Assembly: GCF_020911925.1 (NCBI RefSeq)
Contig: NZ_CP087134.1
Location: forward strand, 744,001 to 808,000
Source of the DNA: Flavobacterium cupriresistens
GTDB taxonomy: Bacteria; Bacteroidota; Bacteroidia; Flavobacteriales; Flavobacteriaceae
Direction of reading: 5' to 3'
DNA length: 64,000 bases
Made by a program: the position numbers and the translations under genes. The stretch's first letter is position 1, and the number at the start of each line of letters is the position of its first letter. Below the pieces are notes generated by a model. That model ran no database searches. It saw only the letters and a list, made by a program, of their open reading frames with translations, and was not told the origin of the DNA. Of this stretch, positions 8,314 to 17,152 are shown in pieces.

Positions 8314-10107
8314 ATGCAAAAACCGTCTTTAGATCTTCAAATCCAAACCTTGCCGGACAATCCCGGTGTTTATCAATATTATGACAAAGACGGGAAAATA
8401 TTGTACGTTGGAAAAGCCAAAAACTTAAAAAAAAGGGTTTCTTCTTATTTCAATAAAATTCACGATACTGCCAAAACAAATGTACTGGTAAAAAAAATTG
8501 TTACGATAAAACACATCGTGGTTCCAACCGAAACCGATGCGCTTTTGTTAGAAAACAACTTAATCAAAACCTTGCAACCGCGGTATAATGTGTTGTTGCG
8601 CGATGACAAAAGTTATCCTTGGATTTGTATAAAAAAAGAATCTTTTTCGAGAATATTCTCTACCCGAAGAATGGTCAAAGATGGTTCCGAATATTTTGGT
8701 CCTTACACCAGTTTCAAAACAGTGCACACCATTTTGGATTTAATCAAAGAGTTGTACCCGTTGCGAACCTGTAACTATGATTTGAGTGAATCCAACATCA
8801 ATTCAGGAAAATTTAAAGTTTGTCTCGAATATCACATCGGGAACTGCAAAGGCCCTTGTGAGGGATTGCAATCTTTAGAGGACTATCAAAAACAGCTGGA
8901 TGCTATTCGTGAAATTCTGAAAGGAAATTTCAAGGAAAGCATGAAAGATTTCAAACGTCTGATGACCCAATATGCGCAGAATTTGCATTTTGAAGAAGCA
9001 CAAAAAATAAAAGAAAAAATAGAAGTTCTGGAAAATTACCAGTCGCGATCGACTATTGTAAATCCAAAAATCACCAATGTAGATGTCTTTTCTATTGTAT
9101 CGGATGAAAGTGCGGCTTATGTCAACTTTCTCCAGATTTCTCATGGATCGATTATTCGTTCACATACTTTAGAAATGAAAAAGAAACTGGACGAAAGCGA
9201 CGAAGAATTATTAGAACTTGCCATTATTGAACTTAGGGAACGCTTTCAATTACTATCCAAAGAAATTATTGTTCCGTTTGAAATTGATTTGGGAGAAAAA
9301 ATAAAAACAACTGTTCCTCAACTTGGAGATAAAAAGCAGATCTTGGATTTATCGATTCGAAATGCCAAATTCTACCGCATAGAACAGCTCAAGCAATTGC
9401 AAATTGTAGATCCCGACCGCCATACCAACCGTATCATGGCACAAATGCAAAAAGACTTACGGTTACCGACTGAACCACGCCACATCGAATGTTTTGACAA
9501 CTCGAACATTCAGGGAACAAATCCTGTTGCGGCCTGCGTTGTTTTTAAAGATGGAAAAGCCAGCAAAAAAGACTATCGCCATTTTAATGTGAAAACGGTG
9601 GAAGGCCCTGATGACTTTGCTTCGATGACCGAAATTGTATACCGCCGCTACAAACGTTTACTGGACGAGAACGAACCCTTGCCACAACTTATCATTATTG
9701 ACGGTGGAAAAGGACAATTATCTGCCGCTCTAAAAAGTATTGACGAGTTAGGATTAAGAGGAAAAATTGCCATTATCGGAATTGCAAAACGTCTGGAAGA
9801 ATTATTCTATCCCGGAGATTCGATCCCGTTATACTTAGATAAAAAATCAGAAACGTTAAAAGTAATCCAGCAATTGCGAAATGAAGCGCACCGATTTGGT
9901 ATTACTTTTCATCGTGATAAACGCAGTAAAGCAGCACTAAACTCTTCTGTAGAAAGCATCCCGGGTATTGGCGAAAAAACCATGCTCACGTTAATTCAAC
10001 ATTTCAAAAGTGTTAAAAGATTAAAACTGGCTACAGAAAAAGAAATATCAGATGTAATAGGAGTATCAAAAGCCAAAAAAATTGTCGACTTTTACAAAAC
10101 CAACTAG
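8314..10107 (+). CDS. uvrC: Excinuclease ABC subunit C
   Basis: 597 residues, full length. The N-terminal GIY-YIG nuclease is visible (PGVYQYYDKDGKILYVGKAK, about residues 18-40), then the Cys cluster region, the UVR motif for UvrB binding (about 205-240), the RNase H-like second nuclease (ECFDNSNIQGTNPVAACVVF) and C-terminal helix-hairpin-helix motifs (ESIPGIGEKTMLTLIQHFKS). It makes the dual incisions in nucleotide excision repair with UvrAB. It is divergent from the deacylase gene and followed after 9 bases by the patatin gene on the same strand. Confidence 0.97.
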   Translation: MQKPSLDLQIQTLPDNPGVYQYYDKDGKILYVGKAKNLKKRVSSYFNKIHDTAKTNVLVKKIVTIKHIVVPTETDALLLENNLIKTLQPRYNVLLRDDKSYPWICIKKESFSRIFSTRRMVKDGSEYFGPYTSFKTVHTILDLIKELYPLRTCNYDLSESNINSGKFKVCLEYHIGNCKGPCEGLQSLEDYQKQLDAIREILKGNFKESMKDFKRLMTQYAQNLHFEEAQKIKEKIEVLENYQSRSTIVNPKITNVDVFSIVSDESAAYVNFLQISHGSIIRSHTLEMKKKLDESDEELLELAIIELRERFQLLSKEIIVPFEIDLGEKIKTTVPQLGDKKQILDLSIRNAKFYRIEQLKQLQIVDPDRHTNRIMAQMQKDLRLPTEPRHIECFDNSNIQGTNPVAACVVFKDGKASKKDYRHFNVKTVEGPDDFASMTEIVYRRYKRLLDENEPLPQLIIIDGGKGQLSAALKSIDELGLRGKIAIIGIAKRLEELFYPGDSIPLYLDKKSETLKVIQQLRNEAHRFGITFHRDKRSKAALNSSVESIPGIGEKTMLTLIQHFKSVKRLKLATEKEISDVIGVSKAKKIVDFYKTN

Positions 10108-10116
10108 TTATTTTTT

Positions 10117-12426
10117 ATGCGCCCAATTCAGCCGTCCATTTCAAATACTCAGTCACAAAGATTTTTACGTCTCCAACAGCCTTCCATTTCAATCTGGAAT
10201 GTGCCGTTGCTTCTTTTTATATGCTTGTTTCTAAATACTCAAAGCTCTTTTTCTCAGGAAAACGAAAAAAAAGCGACACAAGACACGGTCAGAAGACCCA
10301 AAATTGGTTTGGTTTTAAGTGGTGGTGGTGCCAAAGGATTTGCTCATATTGGTGTTCTGAAAGTATTGGAAGAAGCCGGAATTAAGATTGACTATATCGG
10401 AGGAACCAGTATGGGATCTGTAATTGGTGGTCTTTATGCCTCCGGTTACAACGCTGCTCAAATTGATTCGATATTCAAAAAGACCAATTTCGACGAATTA
10501 ATAAACGACTATATTCCGCGCTCGTCAAAAAACTTTTATGGTAAAAAGAATGACGAGTTATATGCTATTATTTTACCCTTTAGTAATTTCAGAATTGGTA
10601 TTCCCGAAGCACTTTCAAAAGGAATGTACAATTATAATTTATTGAGCAGTCTGACACGAAATGTACGTCATATTCGCGATTTCAATAAACTACCAACACC
10701 CTTCCTGTGTATTGGAACGAATATCGAAACAGGTGAAGAGGTTTTACTTAATAAAGGGAATCTCGTTCAGGCAATGGTAGCAAGTGCCGCCTTTCCGTCC
10801 TTATTTACTCCTGTAGAAATAGACGGAAAATTATTAGTAGATGGTGGAGTTGTCAACAATTATCCTATAAAAGAAGTTCGAAACCTTGGCGCCGATATTA
10901 TTATTGGGGTCGATGTTCAGGATGATTTATTAAATCGAAAAGGCCTTAAAAATGCAACCCGAATATTAGTTCAGATTACCAATCTCCAATCGATTGATAA
11001 AATGAAAAGCAAAATAAAGGATACCGATATTTACATCAGACCCGACATCCGCGATTATGGTGTGGTTTCGTTTGATAAAGGAGAAGAAATAATCCGAAAA
11101 GGAGAAGAAGCAGCCTTTGCCGTTTACGAAAAAATCAAATCGTTAACCGACGAAAATCATTTTTATAAAAAACCAAAATTAAAAATAGGCACGGACACCC
11201 TTCAAATAAAAAAAATAAACAACGACAAACTAGACAATTACACTAAAGAATACATTCGGGGTAAACTCCGTTTTAAACCCGGAAGTACTATAACATACGA
11301 CGATTTGAAAACGGGAATAAACAATCTGAACGCTACGCAAAACTTTAGCACAATTTCATATTGTTTAGAACCAGACGGAGATCAGGACGATTTAGACCTT
11401 ACTTTACAGGAAAATCCAACGCAAACTTTTCTAAAACTTGGTTTGCACTATGATGGTCTTTACAAAAGTGGCATTTTGCTGAACCTTACCCATAAAAAGA
11501 CATTACTGAAAAATGATGTCACTTCTCTGGACATTATTTTAGGAGATAATTTCAGATATGATTTTAATTATTATGTTGAAAACGGTTTCAACATCAGCTT
11601 TGGATTTCGTTCCAGATTAAACAAGTTCAACCGAAACGTTACTAGTAATTTTAACAATCTTCCAAAAGAAAATGTGGAAACAAATCAGATCAACGTAGAT
11701 TTTACCGACCTGACTAATCAAGCTTATTTTCAAACGATCTTTGTCCAAAAGTTTCTCATGGGCGGAGGTTTAGAATACAAATATTTAAAAATAAGTTCCC
11801 CAACTCTTGCAGACATAGAGCAGGTTATTGAAAAAAGTAACTACCTCAGTGTTTTTGGTTATCTGAAATATGATTCTTTTGACAACAAAAGCTTTCCTCA
11901 TTCGGGATTGTATTTTTCTACCGACCTGCAAACCTATTTAACATCTTCCAATTACACCAAAGCATTCAAGCCTTTCTCAACTGCAAAGGCCGAAATTGCC
12001 TTTGCTGGCACACTTTATAAAAAAGCGACCTTCAAAATCGGAACGGATGCCGGATTTAATATTGGCAGTGATAGTGTTCCTTTTTTCGATTATATTTTTG
12101 GAGGATACGGCTTTAACAAAATAAACAACTTCAATTATTTTTACGGATACGACTTCTTAAGCATAACCGGAAACAGTTACATAAAAGCAGATCTGACCGT
12201 TGATTATGAAATATTTAAAAAGAACCACGTTAATATTTCAGCTAATTTTGCCAACCTTGGTGATGATATTTTCACCACGACAGACTGGATCTCAATGCCC
12301 AAATATTCAGGCTATGCCGTAGGTTACGGACTCGAAACCATTATTGGTCCTATCGAAATTAAACATTCTTGGTCTCCTGAGATGTCAAAGAATTTTACTT
12401 GGTTTAGTATTGGATTTTTATTTTAA
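10117..12426 (+). CDS. Patatin-like phospholipase with C-terminal outer-membrane barrel
   Basis: 769 residues. After an N-terminal hydrophobic segment (about 29-46, signal peptide ending FSQ) comes a patatin domain: oxyanion loop SGGGAKGFAHIG (about 68-79), nucleophile S98 in GTSMGS, and catalytic D242 in DGGVVNNYP. Residues from about 350 look like a POTRA-like segment, and the last 330 like a 16-strand Omp85-type barrel ending in FSIGFLF. This PlpD-like (type Vd autotransporter) plan places a lipid acyl hydrolase at the outer membrane. The first 28 residues before the hydrophobic segment are unusually long, so the true start may lie slightly downstream, though no better ATG is visible. Confidence 0.9.
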   Translation: MRPIQPSISNTQSQRFLRLQQPSISIWNVPLLLFICLFLNTQSSFSQENEKKATQDTVRRPKIGLVLSGGGAKGFAHIGVLKVLEEAGIKIDYIGGTSMGSVIGGLYASGYNAAQIDSIFKKTNFDELINDYIPRSSKNFYGKKNDELYAIILPFSNFRIGIPEALSKGMYNYNLLSSLTRNVRHIRDFNKLPTPFLCIGTNIETGEEVLLNKGNLVQAMVASAAFPSLFTPVEIDGKLLVDGGVVNNYPIKEVRNLGADIIIGVDVQDDLLNRKGLKNATRILVQITNLQSIDKMKSKIKDTDIYIRPDIRDYGVVSFDKGEEIIRKGEEAAFAVYEKIKSLTDENHFYKKPKLKIGTDTLQIKKINNDKLDNYTKEYIRGKLRFKPGSTITYDDLKTGINNLNATQNFSTISYCLEPDGDQDDLDLTLQENPTQTFLKLGLHYDGLYKSGILLNLTHKKTLLKNDVTSLDIILGDNFRYDFNYYVENGFNISFGFRSRLNKFNRNVTSNFNNLPKENVETNQINVDFTDLTNQAYFQTIFVQKFLMGGGLEYKYLKISSPTLADIEQVIEKSNYLSVFGYLKYDSFDNKSFPHSGLYFSTDLQTYLTSSNYTKAFKPFSTAKAEIAFAGTLYKKATFKIGTDAGFNIGSDSVPFFDYIFGGYGFNKINNFNYFYGYDFLSITGNSYIKADLTVDYEIFKKNHVNISANFANLGDDIFTTTDWISMPKYSGYAVGYGLETIIGPIEIKHSWSPEMSKNFTWFSIGFLF

Positions 12427-12637
12427 TTTGTAATTTAAATCAATAAAAATTACGACATTTGTTATAATGAAAACAGAATGGACAGGTTTATTGGAGTATC
12501 TTCAATTTCTTATTAAGAGAAATCCGGAGTAATGCTATCGAATTGAATAATTAGCCAACTTAGAAAATGAGCTAGTTATCTGTTCACAATTTACATTTTC
12601 TAATTATCTAATTTATAAATTATCTAATTGAAAAACG
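12427..12637 (+). other. Spacer before hmgA with AT-rich inverted words
   Basis: Non-coding by appearance. CTTAGAAAATGA (near 12558) and ACATTTTCTAAT (near 12592) form an inverted pair, followed by two ATTATCTAATT words. A 21-codon ORF (12467-12532) is present but unsupported; see the rejected list. Confidence 0.4.
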
Positions 12638-13795
12638 ATGCCATTATACCACAAACTTGGAGATTTTCCTCAAAAAAGACACACCCAATTCGAGAAACCA
12701 AACGGAGGTTTTTATTACGAACAATTATTCGGAACTGAAGGTTTTCACGGACATTCCTCTTTGTCTTATCATGTTCACAGACCAACGCAGGTTAAAGAAA
12801 TTTTAAATTCTTATTCGGTTGAACCTAAAATTGCAATCGGAAAAAATATAAAATCATTACTATTTAAAGGATTTGAATTAAAACCGGAAAATGATTTTTT
12901 AGACAGTCGTAAAGCAATGATGGTCAATAAAGACTGTATTATTGGTTTGGCAGCTCCTAAAGAATCACTTCGAAATTATTTCTATAAAAATGCCGATGCC
13001 GACGAAATGCTTTTCATCCATAAAGGAAAAGGAAAGTTACGTACGATGCTGGGTAATATTCCTTTTGAATATGGAGATTATCTGATTATTCCAAGAGGAG
13101 TTATCTATCAAATAGATTTTGAGACTACCGAAAACCGACTTTTTTATGTCGAATCTTATTCTCCTTTTTACACTCCAAAACGTTATAAAAACCAATCGGG
13201 TCAGCATTTAGAGCATTCGCCATTTTGCGAACGAGACTTTATTTTGCCAAACGAGTTGGAAACACACGATGAAAAAGGTGATTTTTTAATTAAAATCAAA
13301 AAAGAAGGAATGATTCATGAAGTTGTTTACGCCACACACCCATTTGATGTTATTGGATGGGACGGCTACAATTTCCCTTATGGATTCTCCATTCATAATT
13401 TCGAACCTATAACCGGACGTGTGCATCAACCGCCACCGGTACACCAAACTTTTGAAACAGCTACTTTTGTTGTTTGCTCTTTCTGTCCAAGACTTTACGA
13501 TTATCATCCAAAAGCAATTCCGGCACCTTATAACCACAGTAACATTGATTCAGATGAAGTGCTGTATTATGTTGACGGTGATTTTATGAGCCGTAATAAT
13601 ATTGAGCAGGGTCATATCACTTTACATCCAAAAGGAATTCCGCATGGTCCGGCACCGGGCGCAATGGAACGCAGTATTGGTCATAAAGAAACGCAGGAAT
13701 TAGCCGTTATGGTTGATACTTTCAGACCACTTATGGTTACGGAAGAAGCCATGGGTCTTGACGATGGTCAGTATTACAAATCCTGGACGGAGTAA
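12638..13795 (+). CDS. hmgA: Homogentisate 1,2-dioxygenase
   Basis: 385 residues; opens the aromatic ring of homogentisate to maleylacetoacetate in tyrosine and phenylalanine degradation. The start (PLYHKLGDFPQKRHTQFEKP) and the central segment FIHKGKGKLRTMLGNI are typical of the shorter bacterial form. The C-terminal cupin region carries candidate Fe(II) ligands in YNHSNIDSDEVLYYVDGDF and HITLHPKGIPHGPAPG. It is followed after 167 bases by hppD, the preceding step in the same pathway, so the two form a catabolic pair. Confidence 0.95.
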   Translation: MPLYHKLGDFPQKRHTQFEKPNGGFYYEQLFGTEGFHGHSSLSYHVHRPTQVKEILNSYSVEPKIAIGKNIKSLLFKGFELKPENDFLDSRKAMMVNKDCIIGLAAPKESLRNYFYKNADADEMLFIHKGKGKLRTMLGNIPFEYGDYLIIPRGVIYQIDFETTENRLFYVESYSPFYTPKRYKNQSGQHLEHSPFCERDFILPNELETHDEKGDFLIKIKKEGMIHEVVYATHPFDVIGWDGYNFPYGFSIHNFEPITGRVHQPPPVHQTFETATFVVCSFCPRLYDYHPKAIPAPYNHSNIDSDEVLYYVDGDFMSRNNIEQGHITLHPKGIPHGPAPGAMERSIGHKETQELAVMVDTFRPLMVTEEAMGLDDGQYYKSWTE

Positions 13796-13962
13796 AATAA
13801 GACGTAACCTGTTTAACCGCAAAGTGCGCTAAGAATTTACGCAAAGGCCGCAAGGGTTATATTATCCTTGCTGATGAATATTAGTAATCCTTGGCTATTA
13901 AAAAAACAAATCAAAAAAAACAATTTCGAACTTCAAACTTCGAAGAAAAAAACATAGAAAAC

Positions 13963-15123
13963 ATGAGTAAAGAAGTAAAATCAGTAGAATACGGATTAGA
14001 GAAAATCTTCGAAGGAGCACAAGACTTCCTTCCTTTATTAGGAACAGATTATGTAGAATTCTACGTAGGAAATGCAAAACAATCAGCACATTATTATAAA
14101 ACGGCTTTCGGTTATCAATCATTAGCCTATGCAGGATTGGAAACAGGAGTAAAAGACAAAGCTTCTTATGTTTTGAAACAAGACAAAATCAGAATTGTTC
14201 TTACGACTCCATTAACACAGGATTCTCCAATACACGAACATCTTAAAAAACATGGTGACGGTGTAAAAGTTGCCGCTTTATGGGTTGAAGATGCCAGAAG
14301 TGCTTATGAAGAAACGATGAAACGTGGTGCCCGTTCTTTTATGGAACCAACTGTTGAGTCAGATGAATTTGGAGAAGTGATTCGTTCGGGAATTTACACC
14401 TACGGAGAAACAGTTCATATTTTTGTAGAAAGAAAAAACTACAACGGTATCTTCTTACCGGGTTATAAAGAATGGAAATCGGACTACAATCCCGAGCCAA
14501 CAGGATTAAAATATATCGATCACATGGTAGGAAATGTGGGTTGGAATGAAATGAATACCTGGGTAAAATTCTACGAAGACGTTATGGGATTCGTAAACTT
14601 CTTATCTTTTGACGACAAACAAATCAATACCGAATATTCGGCTTTGATGAGTAAAGTAATGTCTAATGGAAACGGAAGAATCAAATTCCCAATTAACGAA
14701 CCGGCAGAAGGAAAGAAAAGATCTCAAATTGAGGAATACTTAGATTTCTACGGAGGACCCGGAATTCAACACATCGCAATTGCTACAGATGATATTATCA
14801 AAACGGTATCTGAATTAAAAGCAAGAGGTGTTGACTTTTTGTCTGCACCACCTCATACCTATTACCAAGCTATTCCTGAAAGATTAGGAGTGCATATGGA
14901 TATGATGAAAGAGGATATTAATGAAATTGAAAAGTTAGCCATTATGGTCGATGCCGATGAAGATGGTTACTTATTACAAATATTTACAAAACCTGTTCAG
15001 GACAGACCTACCTTATTTTTCGAAATTATTCAAAGAATGGGAGCAAAAGGATTCGGTGCAGGGAACTTTAAAGCCCTTTTTGAGTCAATCGAGAGAGAAC
15101 AGGAATTGCGAGGAACTTTGTAA
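13963..15123 (+). CDS. hppD: 4-hydroxyphenylpyruvate dioxygenase
   Basis: 386 residues from the ATG at 13963; a TTG at 13891 would add 24 Lys/Asn/Phe-rich residues that look like spacer. It turns 4-hydroxyphenylpyruvate into homogentisate. Two vicinal-oxygen-chelate modules are visible. Fe ligands are H187 (IDHMVGN), H270 (PGIQHIAIATDD) and E354 (LFFEIIQR). The C-terminal gate helix GAGNFKALFESIEREQELRG is conserved. Its product is the substrate of the adjacent HmgA. Confidence 0.96.
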   Translation: MSKEVKSVEYGLEKIFEGAQDFLPLLGTDYVEFYVGNAKQSAHYYKTAFGYQSLAYAGLETGVKDKASYVLKQDKIRIVLTTPLTQDSPIHEHLKKHGDGVKVAALWVEDARSAYEETMKRGARSFMEPTVESDEFGEVIRSGIYTYGETVHIFVERKNYNGIFLPGYKEWKSDYNPEPTGLKYIDHMVGNVGWNEMNTWVKFYEDVMGFVNFLSFDDKQINTEYSALMSKVMSNGNGRIKFPINEPAEGKKRSQIEEYLDFYGGPGIQHIAIATDDIIKTVSELKARGVDFLSAPPHTYYQAIPERLGVHMDMMKEDINEIEKLAIMVDADEDGYLLQIFTKPVQDRPTLFFEIIQRMGAKGFGAGNFKALFESIEREQELRGTL

Positions 15124-15232
15124 AAATGCATTATTTTTACATTATGCAAAAAAATTCTCTGTAAAACGATGCTTTTTATGCAAATGATATGTTAAACTCA
15201 CTTTTTACTATTTATTTCTTGAACTTTGTATC

Positions 15233-15240
15233 TATCTTTG
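15233..15240 (+). promoter_or_regulatory. Bacteroidota -7 box of a candidate sRNA
   Basis: TATCTTTG matches the TAnnTTTG -7 consensus of Bacteroidota sigma factors. A clean TTG -33 box at the usual spacing of about 19 is not evident; the best upstream match is T-rich. The box is followed within about 110 bases by an intrinsic terminator and no ORF. Confidence 0.5.
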
Positions 15241-15246
15241 CACTCG

Positions 15247-15357
15247 CAAATCAGGAAGGGGTGGTTTCCTTCCGAATTGATATAAATTTCATAATTTATA
15301 GTTTTTTGGTTAGTTAATAGCATAAAAACTCAGTCATTCCTTGACTGAGTTTTTTTG
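15247..15357 (+). ncRNA. Candidate small RNA, about 110 nt
   Basis: Between hppD and the DUF3108 gene lie a -7 box (15233-15240), a GC-rich hairpin with arms GGAAGG (15254-15259) and CCTTCC (15268-15273), an AT-rich middle, and a perfect intrinsic terminator with 12-bp arms at 15325-15336 and 15342-15353 followed by T6. No ORF with a reasonable start lies inside. The transcript start is estimated about 7 bases after the -7 box. I cannot assign it to a named RNA family; it could also be a long leader ended by attenuation, but the terminator isolates it from the next gene. Confidence 0.5.
15325..15357 (+). terminator. Intrinsic terminator of the candidate sRNA
   Basis: Perfect 12-bp stem AAAACTCAGTCA / TGACTGAGTTTT with a 5-base loop, then a T-tract. 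Confidence 0.85.
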
Positions 15358-15417
15358 TTTTGGTACATTTGGAATAGAATTTGCATTTATCCTCATAAAT
15401 AACTGTCAATTAGCACT

Positions 15418-16188
15418 ATGAAAAAAATAGTCCTCATCCTATTAGTTCTCACTACATTTAGTTTCGACTCTCAAAAAGAAGATGCCTTCGATACTGGAGA
15501 ATATTTCAAATTTAGAATTCATTACGGAATCATAAACGCCGGCTATGCAACTTTAGAAATAAAAGATGCTACGGTAAACAACAAAAAAGTGTTTCATGCG
15601 GTAGGCAAAGGTTACACCACCGGAATGTCGAAACTCTTTTTTAAAGTCGAAGATTTATACGAAAGTTATTTTGACAAAGAAACCGGCAGTCCCTATCGAT
15701 ACGTCAGAAAAATAAACGAAGGCGGATACACCAAAAATCAGGAAGGTTTTTTTAATCAAAATGAAAATAGAATTCTGGTAAAAGACTACAAACGCAACAC
15801 CGAAAAAACGCTTGTAACAACTGACGCTGTTCAGGATATTGTCTCCTCTTTTTACTACTTGAGAAATCATCCGAATATAGACAAACTTAAATCCGGCGAC
15901 TCCATTACAATCGATATGTTTTTTGATGATGAAATCACAAAATTTAAGTTAAAATTTATAGGCCGTCAAGATATTACGACTAAATTTGGAACCGTTTCTA
16001 CAATGGTCTTCAAGCCTCTTGTACAAACAGGAAGAGTATTCAAAGAAAAAGAAAGTTTAACACTTTGGATCACAGACGACAATAACAAAGTCCCGATTAG
16101 AATTAAAGCAGACCTCGCCGTAGGTTCTCTTAAAGCAGATCTTGACGAATACAAAGGATTAAAAAATCCATTTAAAGCAAAAAAATAA
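15418..16188 (+). CDS. DUF3108 domain-containing exported protein
   Basis: 256 residues with a short N-terminal hydrophobic segment (KKIVLILLVLTTFSF) suggesting export. The body shows the DUF3108 pattern: GEYFKFRIHYGIINAGYATL near the start, LVTTDAVQDIVSSFYYLRNH in the middle, and FKLKFIGRQDITTKFGTVST towards the end. The family forms a periplasmic beta-rich fold of unknown function. Its stop overlaps the tryptophan dioxygenase start by one base (TAATG), so they are translated from one message. The functional link is not obvious. Confidence 0.85.
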   Translation: MKKIVLILLVLTTFSFDSQKEDAFDTGEYFKFRIHYGIINAGYATLEIKDATVNNKKVFHAVGKGYTTGMSKLFFKVEDLYESYFDKETGSPYRYVRKINEGGYTKNQEGFFNQNENRILVKDYKRNTEKTLVTTDAVQDIVSSFYYLRNHPNIDKLKSGDSITIDMFFDDEITKFKLKFIGRQDITTKFGTVSTMVFKPLVQTGRVFKEKESLTLWITDDNNKVPIRIKADLAVGSLKADLDEYKGLKNPFKAKK

Positions 16189-17129
16189 TGAACACCCCAG
16201 ATAATACGGAATCCATCTTAAAAGAAATTGATCTTAAATTTCAAGCTATAAATCAAAAAACAGAAGTTCAACTTGAAGGTTTGCTTTGGTCAAAACCAAT
16301 CACCTATTGGGATTACATTCAGACCGATGCTCTTTTAAGTCTTCAAACACAACGCACTACCCTTCCTGATGAAATGGTATTTATCATGTACCATCAGGTA
16401 AATGAGTTGATTTTTAAAATGATCTTATGGGAAATTGACCAGATTGCGGATACCGAAAACATTCAGGTTGCTTTTTTTAGTGAAAGACTATCCCGAATCA
16501 CTCGTTATTTTGACATGCTGACCAATTCCTTCAGCATTATGGAAAACGGAATGGAGGTCGAGCAATACATGAAATTCAGAAACACTCTTACTCCCGCAAG
16601 TGGTTTTCAAAGTGCACAATACCGCTTAATTGAATTTGCTTCTACCGATGTAATCAATCTAACAGATCGCAGATACAAAGCCAACTTTGACGAAAATACC
16701 GATTTAGAAACCAGTTTCGAACATTTGTATTGGCAGGCCGCAGGAAAAGATTACCAAACAGGCAAAAAGTCGTACTTACTACAGGAATTCGAGAACAAAT
16801 ACAAGGAACAGTTTTTACGTCAAATCACTACATTTAAAACAAAAAACATCTGGCAAAAATTTACTCAGCTACCTGAAGAAGACCAACTGAATCCGGAACT
16901 AATTCAAGCGATGCGTCATTACGACCATACGGTTAATATTACCTGGGTTATGCAACACCTTAATACTGCAAGAAAATACATACTGGAAAGCGGAAAAGGC
17001 AATGGAGAAGCTACGGGCGGAAGCGATTGGCAAAAATATATGCATCCAAAATACCAAAGACGCATCTTTTTTCCTAAATTGTGGACCGAAGAAGAATTGT
17101 CCAATTGGGGTAACGAAACCATCGTTTAA
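16188..17129 (+). CDS. Tryptophan 2,3-dioxygenase family protein
   Basis: 313 residues. A haem dioxygenase that opens the indole ring of L-tryptophan to N-formylkynurenine. Family signatures: the active-site helix MVFIMYHQVNELIFKMILWE, FRNTLTPASGFQSAQYRLIE with the substrate-binding Arg, and the proximal-His helix WVMQHLNTARKYI, then GGSDWQKYMHPKYQRRIFFP. It is somewhat longer than classical KynA. It lies beside the tyrosine catabolic pair, so this is a small aromatic amino-acid degradation island. No kynureninase or formamidase is in the window. Confidence 0.92.
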   Translation: MNTPDNTESILKEIDLKFQAINQKTEVQLEGLLWSKPITYWDYIQTDALLSLQTQRTTLPDEMVFIMYHQVNELIFKMILWEIDQIADTENIQVAFFSERLSRITRYFDMLTNSFSIMENGMEVEQYMKFRNTLTPASGFQSAQYRLIEFASTDVINLTDRRYKANFDENTDLETSFEHLYWQAAGKDYQTGKKSYLLQEFENKYKEQFLRQITTFKTKNIWQKFTQLPEEDQLNPELIQAMRHYDHTVNITWVMQHLNTARKYILESGKGNGEATGGSDWQKYMHPKYQRRIFFPKLWTEEELSNWGNETIV

Positions 17130-17152
17130 TTTCCCAGTAAAAAAATAAAAGT

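Noticed and set aside
12467..12532. 21-codon ORF (MKTEWTGLLEYLQFLIKRNP...) before hmgA
   Set aside because: It has a plausible start and stop but no supported promoter, conservation or motif that I can verify; left as a possible gene remnant.
15247..15357. Assignment of the candidate sRNA to 6S RNA, SRP RNA or tmRNA
   Set aside because: Length and visible hairpins do not match these: too short for 6S and tmRNA, and the SRP tetraloop core is missing.
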